The notes below the pieces were generated by a model that was not told the origin of the DNA, made no database searches, and saw only the letters and a list, made by a program, of their open reading frames with translations. This document shows positions 1 through 5,105 of a stretch of DNA of 5,105 bases, one piece after another; positions within the stretch are counted from its first letter, which is position 1, and each line of letters begins with the position of its first letter. Made by a program: the position numbers and the translations under genes. Source of the DNA: Pseudomonadota bacterium (GTDB lineage: Bacteria; Myxococcota; UBA9042; PHBI01); the NCBI GenBank assembly GCA_005788935.1, contig SYAK01000277.1, positions 1 to 5,105 on the forward strand. Reading direction: 5' to 3'.

Positions 1-3000
1 CGGATCGGCGAGGCCTCGCGGGCCCGTCACGAGGCGGCGCGACAGGCTGTGGCGATCGCCGAGGCCGGGATCGGGGACGTCCGCACCCTCGATGATGCCT
101 CGGTGGCGTCGCTGCAGGCCGACCTGACATCTGCGGGTGCGCGTCTGTCCGAGCTCACGGCCGCTCGGGCGCGAGCTCGGACCGAGGCCGAGGGACGCGC
201 GGAGCTTGCTCGGGCGATCCGTCGACAGGACGCCGTCAGGGTCGAGCTCGCACATATGGCCGCGCAGGCTCCTGAAATTGACGCGCTGCGTCAGGCGCTC
301 GAGCTGCATGCGACGGCAAGGAACGCGGTTGCGCGCGGAGCGGACGCTGCAACACGTGCCGCTCAGGTCGCGATCCGCGGCAGCCGGCTCGACGCGCTGA
401 CGGCGGAGGCGGTCGCGGCCAGCCCCCGGACCCACGCGGCAGAGGCGGCGCGCGACGTGGCGACGGCCAGGGTCATCGAGGCCGAGGCCGAGCGGGAGCG
501 GATGCGGCCGATCCTCGAGGACATCCGGGAACGTCTCGGAGCGCATGCGCGTCAGAGGCGGCTGCTCGAGGTGGCGGAGGCGGGGCTCGCCGAGGGGCTC
601 CGCCAGCGGGACGAGGCGGTGCGGCGACAGGCCGAGGCCACGGAGAGGCTCGTGAACGCGGAGGAAGCCACGGCGCGCGGCCGGGTCGCGCTCGCGGAGC
701 TCTGCGCGGGACGAGACCCGGCCGACTTCCGGGCCGAGGTCGCCCGGGCGGTCGAGCTGTTTGCGGTGCACGAAGACGCGGTGTCGCGGCTTGGCGAGGC
801 GCAAGCGGCCGCGAGGCGATCGGCGGAGCGCACCTCGGAGGCGGAGGTTGCCTTGGCCGGCGCGACGAAAGCCGCCCTCGCAGCCGCGCGCCACGTCGAG
901 GTCACGACGCAGGAGGCGGCCGCTGCGAGTGGGCTGCTGCGGGCTGCCGCGGGGACGAGGGCGCCCGAGGCTGCCCTTGAAGTCGCCGAGGACGACGAAC
1001 GCGCGGCGCGGGCCCGCCTCGACCGCCTCGGACGCCTCACGACCGAGCGAACGAGGCTCGCAGCCCGCGAGGCCCTCGGGCCGGACCTCGAGACGGATTG
1101 CGCGGGCGCCCGGGAGCGGCTCGCGGCGGCACTCTCGCGGAAGGCCTCCCTCGAGGCGAACCTGCGCGCACTGGATGCGGAAGAGACCGCCACGCGCGAG
1201 GCCGAGCTGCACCTTCGCGGGGTCGTCGAGGTCGCGCGGCGGCGCGGCCTGCTGCGAGGCGGCGAGGCGTGTCCCCTGTGCGGCAGCGCGGACCATCCCT
1301 ACGTCGACGGCGGGCACGCGCCCCCCGAGGAGGCGGGACAACTGGCCCTGGCCAAGCAACTGGCCGAGCAACTGCGCAAGGATGCCGCGCGCCGTGAGAC
1401 GATGCAGCAGGACCTTCAGGTGCTGCCACTCCAGGCGTGCCTGGCCACCGAGGCGCAAGCCGACGCCGCCTTGAAGGCGCACGTGGAGGCCTTGGCAGGC
1501 CTTCGGGACGCGTGCGCTGCGGCCGCGACAGAGGCCGGACTTGAAGCGGCCGCAAGCGACGCCGACATTCGGGACGCACGCGCCGCGACAGAGAACGCCG
1601 AGCGGTCCGCCACGACGGCCCGGCGAACGCTGCGGGAGGCCCTCGCGCGGTCGGCCGAGGCGGACAGGGCCCTCCGCGAGGCGACCCATGTCCTCACCGT
1701 GGCCGAGGTGCGGAAGTCGGATGCGCTGCGGGCGCTCGCGGTGGCGAGACAGGCGCTCGCGGAGACCGCTGCGGTCGAGGGTGCCGCCCGCGCGGCCGCA
1801 CAGGAGGCCGAGGCGGCCGTAGGCGAGGCGCTGACCGGCCTCGGCGTGGTCGCACCAGACACCACGCTCGGCGAAGCGGTGGCGGCGTGTTCCACGAGAG
1901 CGGCCAAGGTCGGCCCGTGGCAGGCGCGTCTCGATGCGCGAATCGCCGACATCGCCCGCGCGCAGGCCGAGGTCGAACGGCTCCATGGCGAAATCGCGGG
2001 TCGCGACGCCACCGTCGTGGACCAGCAGGACCATCTTCGAGCCCTCCGGCTCGAGGCCGGGAGGCTGGAGGCGGCTGCGGCCGAAGCCTCCCACGCGATA
2101 GGCGGGCAGGCACCTGACGCGGTCGACGCGCTGCTCGACGCCACGGTGAAGCACGCGACGAACCAGCTGGCGACCGCCACGCAGGCCTGTGCCGATGAGG
2201 TCCGGCGACGCGAGGTCATCGAGGCGCAACGCGTCTTCGAGGCCGCCGAGCTCGATCGCGAGCGGACCGCGCTGAAGGCCGCGCACGAGGCGCTGAATGC
2301 GGCGCTCGGTTCGGGCCCTGGCTGGGGGGCGCTTGCGGATGCGCAGGCCGCCCTGCTTGCGCCGGACGTGACCGTCGCTCACGAGACGGCGATCGAGGCG
2401 GCCGAGGAACAGGCGCTGGCGCTGCGCGGTCGCGAGGCCGCTGCCCGAGACGAGCTCGCGCGAGCCTCGGCAGATGGCGAGGCCGCTGGCTGGCGTGCCG
2501 CCGAAGCAACGCTGCCCTTCGCCGACGACGCCGATCGTGCGACCGAGGACGCGCGGGGGAGGCTCGTGGCGCTGGATGCGGACGTCGACGCGGCCACCCT
2601 CGCCGTCCACGCCCTTCGCATGCGCCTCGCGGAGGATCTCGAGCTCCGCACCCGCCTCGCCGATCGCCTCGCCGTCATCGCGGGCTTGCGCGACGAGGCC
2701 AGCCGCTGGGAGGCCATCCACAAGCTCGTCGGCGCCGGCCCACGCCCGGGCGACGCCTTCGTCCGGCTCGCACAGGCCTTTCAGCTCGAAGAGCTCGTCG
2801 CGCGGGCCAACGCCCGCCTCACGACCCTGTCGCGTCGTTATCGGCTCGCGGTGCGCCACGCCGATGGCCTGCCGACGCTCTCCTTTGACGTACGCGATCT
2901 CGAGCAAGCCGCTCGGACACGCCCGACGACGACGCTGTCGGGCGGCGAGTCGTTCGTCCTTTCGCTCGCCCTCGCCCTCGCCCTCGGAGACCTTCAGGGC

Positions 3001-3222
3001 GTGGAGATGCCGATCGAGACCGTGCTCATCGACGAGGGCTTCGGAACACTCGATGCCGCATCGCTCGGTGCGGTGCTGAGCGCGCTCGAGACCCTCCACG
3101 CCAGCGCAGGCGTCCAGGTCGGCCTCATCTCCCACGTGCCGCTGCTCGCCGAGCGCATCCCCGCACGCATCAGCGTCGTCCCCTGCGGCCAGGGCCGCTC
3201 CGAGGTCCGTGTCGAGCGCTGA
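1..3222 (+). CDS. sbcC: SbcC, ATPase subunit of SbcCD (Rad50-like) nuclease; 5'-partial
   Basis: This is the structural ATPase of the SbcCD (Rad50-Mre11 type) complex. In known systems it clamps DNA and, with the SbcD nuclease, cuts DNA ends, hairpins and protein-blocked termini in the cytoplasm. The frame is open from base 1, so the gene starts upstream; the GTG at position 49 lies inside the first coiled-coil arm and is not a start. Counting from window residue 1 (1073 residues visible), residues 1-423 are an Ala/Glu/Arg-rich coiled coil. The zinc hook CPLC is at residues 424-427 (bases 1270-1281), followed by the GSADHP context typical of SbcC. Residues 428 to about 910 form the second arm. 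The C-terminal lobe carries the ABC signature LSGGES (from base 2935), Walker B with D-loop VLIDEGFGTLD (3022-3054) and the H-loop histidine in LISHV (3133-3135). The second arm is longer than the visible first arm, so about 200-250 N-terminal residues with Walker A are missing, giving a total near 1,300 against about 1,050 in E. coli. sbcD would be expected upstream but cannot be seen. Family assignment is very secure. Confidence 0.96.
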   Translation, partial: RIGEASRARHEAARQAVAIAEAGIGDVRTLDDASVASLQADLTSAGARLSELTAARARARTEAEGRAELARAIRRQDAVRVELAHMAAQAPEIDALRQALELHATARNAVARGADAATRAAQVAIRGSRLDALTAEAVAASPRTHAAEAARDVATARVIEAEAERERMRPILEDIRERLGAHARQRRLLEVAEAGLAEGLRQRDEAVRRQAEATERLVNAEEATARGRVALAELCAGRDPADFRAEVARAVELFAVHEDAVSRLGEAQAAARRSAERTSEAEVALAGATKAALAAARHVEVTTQEAAAASGLLRAAAGTRAPEAALEVAEDDERAARARLDRLGRLTTERTRLAAREALGPDLETDCAGARERLAAALSRKASLEANLRALDAEETATREAELHLRGVVEVARRRGLLRGGEACPLCGSADHPYVDGGHAPPEEAGQLALAKQLAEQLRKDAARRETMQQDLQVLPLQACLATEAQADAALKAHVEALAGLRDACAAAATEAGLEAAASDADIRDARAATENAERSATTARRTLREALARSAEADRALREATHVLTVAEVRKSDALRALAVARQALAETAAVEGAARAAAQEAEAAVGEALTGLGVVAPDTTLGEAVAACSTRAAKVGPWQARLDARIADIARAQAEVERLHGEIAGRDATVVDQQDHLRALRLEAGRLEAAAAEASHAIGGQAPDAVDALLDATVKHATNQLATATQACADEVRRREVIEAQRVFEAAELDRERTALKAAHEALNAALGSGPGWGALADAQAALLAPDVTVAHETAIEAAEEQALALRGREAAARDELARASADGEAAGWRAAEATLPFADDADRATEDARGRLVALDADVDAATLAVHALRMRLAEDLELRTRLADRLAVIAGLRDEASRWEAIHKLVGAGPRPGDAFVRLAQAFQLEELVARANARLTTLSRRYRLAVRHADGLPTLSFDVRDLEQAARTRPTTTLSGGESFVLSLALALALGDLQGVEMPIETVLIDEGFGTLDAASLGAVLSALETLHASAGVQVGLISHVPLLAERIPARISVVPCGQGRSEVRVER

Positions 3223-3234
3223 GCAGCAGCTCAG
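3219..3234 (+). repeat. 6-bp perfect inverted repeat across the sbcC stop codon
   Basis: CTGAGC (3219-3224) pairs with GCTCAG (3229-3234) around the four-base loop AGCA. The left arm contains the TGA stop of sbcC. As RNA this would be a compact tetraloop hairpin at the 3' end of the message. No T-tract follows, so it is not a canonical intrinsic terminator. It could be a 3'-end stabiliser, or chance. Confidence 0.4.
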
Positions 3235-3247
3235 GCCGCAACCCCGG

Positions 3248-3266
3248 GCCAACCCCTTAAGTTGGC
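3248..3266. repeat. Inverted repeat GCCAAC-N7-GTTGGC, operator-like
   Basis: The arms GCCAAC (3248-3253) and GTTGGC (3261-3266) are perfect reverse complements around CCCTTAA, which includes a rare AT-rich TTAA step in very GC-rich DNA. Arm length and spacing suit a dimeric DNA-binding regulator. The site lies about 75-90 bases upstream of the putative transcription start of the oxidoreductase gene, a plausible activator position. No regulator can be named from the sequence. Confidence 0.4.
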
Positions 3267-3295
3267 ACGTTCGGACCCGACCCCCACTCGAGCCT

Positions 3296-3321
3296 GGCGC
3301 AAGCTGCCCAGGGCTTGCGCC
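3296..3321. repeat. 9-bp perfect inverted repeat between sbcC and the oxidoreductase gene
   Basis: GGCGCAAGC (3296-3304) and GCTTGCGCC (3313-3321) are perfect reverse complements with the eight-base loop TGCCCAGG. G-U pairs could extend the stem by one on each side in RNA. It is the strongest dyad in the window. There are two readings. One is a terminator-like hairpin for sbcC, though no T-run follows. The other is an operator for the downstream gene, since its right arm contains the TTGCGC hexamer that would serve as the -35 element. Confidence 0.6.
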
Positions 3322-3351
3322 GCCCATATCCCGTCATGCTAGGCTCGCCCC
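3315..3351 (+). promoter_or_regulatory. Predicted promoter of the oxidoreductase gene, probably leaderless
   Basis: A -35-like TTGCGC (3315-3320) is followed after 19 bases by a -10-like TAGGCT (3340-3345). The -10 is preceded by an extended TGC (3337-3339), giving a TGnTAnnnT pattern. The predicted transcription start, six to seven bases after the -10, falls on the A of the ATG at 3352. The bases just before the ATG (CTCGCCCC) contain no purine-rich ribosome binding site, which agrees with a leaderless message. The TAG within the -10 is also an in-frame stop, so the coding region cannot begin further upstream. The -35 match is weak and its spacing is long. Confidence 0.5.
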
Positions 3352-5013
3352 ATGACCCACGCTGACACCCACCCGCTCCCCGGACCGCCCGAGGCCACCC
3401 GCCGCCGCCAGCGCAACGCCCTCCCGACCGACGTCGACGTGGCCGTCATCGGTTGTGGCCTCGCCGGGCTCACCGCGGGCGCCATGCTCGCCCGAGCGGG
3501 CCTCCGCGTGGCGTGCTTCGATGGGCACTACGTCGCGGGCGGCTGCGGCACGGTCTTCTCGCGCGCCACGCCCGAGGGTCGCTACCACTTCGACGTCGGC
3601 CTGCACTACGTCGGTGACTGCGGTCCGACGGGCACCATCCCGACGATCCTGCGCGAGGCGGGCTGCGCCCCGGTCGCCTTCCGCCCGCTCGACCCGGACG
3701 GCTTCGACACCATCATCCTGCCAGGCGGCCGCGAGTTCGCCATCCCCGCCGACGTCGACCGCTACGAAGCCCGCCTTCACGACGCCTTCCCCGCAGAGAC
3801 ACGCGGTATCCGCCGCTACATGCGCCTCATCCGGGCCGTCCTCGACGTCGGCGCGCGCCTCGACGCGACCGACGGGCGCATGACCCCGAGCATCCTGTGG
3901 CGCATCCTCACTCGCCACCCGCTGCTCGCGCGCTGGCAGGGCGCGACGCTGGGATCCTTCCTCGACAGCTGCACACGCGACATCGCGCTCCGCGCAATTC
4001 TTTGCGGTCAACATGGCGATTACGCCGTCGCCCCATCGCGCGTCTCGGCGCTGCTGCATGCAGGACTCGCGGCGCATTACTTCAAGGGCGCCTGCTACCC
4101 CGAGGGCGGCGGGCAGGTCCTCGCCGATCGCCTCGCCGAGTCCATCGAGCGTCACGGCAGCTCCATCCACTTGAGCCGCCCCATCGGACGCGTCCTCGTC
4201 GTCGGGACACGCGCCGTCGGCGTCGAGACCGCCCCGCGCAGGCACCGGGAGGTCGAACAGGTCCGCGCCCGCGCCGTCATCTCCGCGGCCGACCTTGAGC
4301 GCACGATGCGCCAACTCGTCCCAGCCCACGCGCTGACCGACGCGTGGCGGAGACGCCTCGAGGACGGCTTCGAACACACGGCCGCGCTGTTCATCACCTG
4401 CCTCGGCGTCCGCGGCGACCTCCGCGAGCTCGGCATGTCGAACCGCAACTACTGGATCTCGCGAGAGACCGACGTCGAGGTCCTGTATCGCGGCCTCGAC
4501 GACGGCCCGCCGCGCGTCTCGGCCGCCTATGTGACCTCGGCGTCGCTGAAGGACCCTGCGAGCCCCCACCATGCCCCGCCAGGCCACATGAGCCTCGAGG
4601 TGATGACCATCCTGACCGCCTCCCCCGCCGCATGGGGGCTGTCCCCCTCCGAGACCGACGGCTGGGCCTACAAGCGGAACGCCGCCTACCTCGCCCACAA
4701 GGAACGGATCGCCGACGCGCTGGTCACGCTGGTCGACGCCCGCTTCCCAGGCCTTGCCGCGCGCATCACGTGGCGCGAGTCCGCGACGCCGATGACCCAC
4801 TCCCGATTCACGCAGGCCACAGCTGGCAGCGCCTACGGCATCGCGCTCACGCCCGCTCAGTTCGGGCTCGCGCGACCGGGCTATGACGCGGTCTTTCCCG
4901 GCTTTCACCTCGCGGGCGTCTCGACCCGCGCCGGCCATGGCATCGTCGGCGCGATGAGCTCGGGGCGCAGCGCGGCCAGGGCCGTATTGAAGGCGCTCGA
5001 GGCCGACCCTTGA
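3352..5013 (+). CDS. FAD-dependent oxidoreductase, phytoene desaturase / CrtISO / retinol saturase-like
   Basis: This 553-residue protein is complete. It begins with about 27 polar residues and then a Rossmann strand with the dinucleotide-binding GCGLAG at residues 34-39. An acidic residue, D57, sits where ADP-ribose is usually held. HYVAGGC follows (59-65), then YHFDVGLHYVGD (78-89), a stretch typical of the retinol saturase / carotenoid isomerase branch. The middle has YPEGGGQ (249-255) and RAVISAAD (307-314). Later come SLKDP (398-402), the ATP-M-T-x-S-R block (478-485), GSAYG (492-496) and the C-terminal FAD-contacting motif FHLAG...GHGIVGAM (518-535). Family members saturate, desaturate or isomerise polyene or lipid substrates using FAD, often at membranes. 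No transmembrane segment or signal peptide is evident. The ATG at 3352 is the first start after an in-frame TAG at 3340, and the next in-frame ATG (M45) lies inside the FAD fold. It is not visibly part of an operon, and no carotenoid genes are in view, so the substrate is unknown. Family confidence is high and specific function low. Confidence 0.93.
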   Translation: MTHADTHPLPGPPEATRRRQRNALPTDVDVAVIGCGLAGLTAGAMLARAGLRVACFDGHYVAGGCGTVFSRATPEGRYHFDVGLHYVGDCGPTGTIPTILREAGCAPVAFRPLDPDGFDTIILPGGREFAIPADVDRYEARLHDAFPAETRGIRRYMRLIRAVLDVGARLDATDGRMTPSILWRILTRHPLLARWQGATLGSFLDSCTRDIALRAILCGQHGDYAVAPSRVSALLHAGLAAHYFKGACYPEGGGQVLADRLAESIERHGSSIHLSRPIGRVLVVGTRAVGVETAPRRHREVEQVRARAVISAADLERTMRQLVPAHALTDAWRRRLEDGFEHTAALFITCLGVRGDLRELGMSNRNYWISRETDVEVLYRGLDDGPPRVSAAYVTSASLKDPASPHHAPPGHMSLEVMTILTASPAAWGLSPSETDGWAYKRNAAYLAHKERIADALVTLVDARFPGLAARITWRESATPMTHSRFTQATAGSAYGIALTPAQFGLARPGYDAVFPGFHLAGVSTRAGHGIVGAMSSGRSAARAVLKALEADP

Positions 5014-5025
5014 ACCGCTCTTGCG

Positions 5026-5054
5026 TTGACAAATGCGGCACGCGCGTGTTCCGC
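5026..5054 (+). promoter_or_regulatory. Promoter-like region with perfect TTGACA
   Basis: A perfect -35 consensus TTGACA (5026-5031) stands out in GC-rich sequence just after the oxidoreductase gene. The hexamer at the 17-base spacing, TTCCGC (5049-5054), is a poor -10. If it is used, transcription would begin near the ATG at 5061, a leaderless layout similar to that of the upstream gene. The missing -10 match keeps confidence low. Confidence 0.3.
5039..5048. repeat. 10-bp perfect palindrome CACGCGCGTG
   Basis: CACGCGCGTG is its own reverse complement. It is flanked by GCGG (5035-5038) and CCGC (5051-5054), which are also complementary, with a two-base TT offset. It lies in the spacer after TTGACA, where a repressor would block RNA polymerase. 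CG-alternating palindromes arise easily by chance in DNA of this composition. Confidence 0.35.
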
Positions 5055-5105
5055 CAAGGCATGCCCGTCTCGACTCCGACGCGCACCCTCGCGCAGCGCT
5101 GCCTC

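Larger units (their letters stand above)
5014..5105. other. Short downstream region; no complete gene
   Basis: These 92 bases follow the oxidoreductase stop. No intrinsic terminator is visible. Plus-strand frames open to the window edge begin at ATG 5033, GTG 5046 and ATG 5061 (the last two share a frame). None has a convincing ribosome binding site, and at most 24 codons are visible, so no gene can be called. The region most likely leads into a gene that starts here or just beyond. Confidence 0.4.

Noticed and set aside
49..51. GTG at 49 as the start of the first gene
   Set aside because: The frame is open back to base 1, the sequence there is already coiled coil, and the N-terminal Walker A lobe that every SbcC needs is absent, so the true start is upstream of the window.
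552..2219. Minus-strand open frames inside sbcC, including 552-1193 and 1416-2219
   Set aside because: Their translations are Ser/Ala/Arg-rich shadows of the coiled-coil codons (GCC, GCG, GAG read backwards), with no motifs. The sbcC frame runs through without interruption.
58..2410. Frequent GCCGAGGC-like words across the first gene
   Set aside because: These are Ala-Glu codons of the coiled-coil heptads in one frame, with irregular spacing. They are not a DNA repeat family or a CRISPR array.
2965..2982. Three tandem CTCGCC hexamers
   Set aside because: They encode the Leu-Ala run directly after the ABC signature, a conserved part of SbcC proteins. Codon preference explains the DNA repeat.
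3263..3277. TGGCACG resembling the -24 half of a sigma-54 promoter
   Set aside because: The -12 half should have GC at 3276-3277 within a TTGC-like tetramer, but the bases at 3274-3277 are GACC. Without the -12 GC it is not a credible sigma-54 promoter, and the TGG is already part of the inverted repeat.
3847..4298. Alternative plus-strand frames inside the oxidoreductase gene
   Set aside because: They are Arg/Pro-rich shadow translations without motifs. The main frame carries all conserved FAD-family landmarks before, within and after this interval, so there is no frameshift.
3334..4938. A 534-codon open frame on the minus strand, antisense to the oxidoreductase
   Set aside because: It has no recognisable motif, is low in complexity (Ala/Arg/Gly/Asp/Val), and covers a plus-strand gene with well-ordered family motifs. 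Long antisense frames are expected when third codon positions are nearly all G or C.

Overview
The window is very GC-rich bacterial chromosomal DNA (roughly 70% G+C by eye). It has strongly GC-biased third codon positions, arginine used in place of lysine, and long spurious open frames on both strands. This composition, a Proteobacteria-style SbcC and a probably leaderless second gene would fit a high-GC group such as Myxococcota. That placement is a low-confidence inference, because no taxonomic marker is present.

Layout: (1) positions 1-3222, plus strand, hold the 3' part of a long sbcC gene. SbcC is the SMC/Rad50-type ATPase subunit of the SbcCD nuclease. The reading frame is open from the first base, so the N-terminal ATPase lobe with Walker A lies outside the window. 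Visible are most of the first coiled-coil arm, the CPLC zinc hook, the whole second arm and the C-terminal ATPase lobe (ABC signature, Walker B, D-loop, H-loop). (2) Positions 3223-3351 are a 129-base intergenic region. Three separate perfect inverted repeats lie in or at the edge of it, and an extended -10 element sits six bases before the next start codon. (3) Positions 3352-5013, plus strand, hold a complete FAD-dependent oxidoreductase of 553 residues from the phytoene desaturase / carotenoid isomerase / retinol saturase-like family. (4) Positions 5014-5105 are a short tail with a perfect TTGACA hexamer and a 10-bp palindrome. It is probably the promoter region of a gene mostly beyond the window.

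The two genes share a strand, but nothing suggests that they work together. SbcC handles DNA ends and hairpins, while the oxidoreductase should act on a polyene or other lipid-like substrate. The oxidoreductase seems to have its own promoter. I found no mobile element, CRISPR array, RNA gene, toxin-antitoxin pair or other defence system, and no convincing undescribed system. The most interesting signals are the architecture of the intergenic promoter region, the orphan oxidoreductase with unknown substrate, and a drift in codon choice along sbcC.
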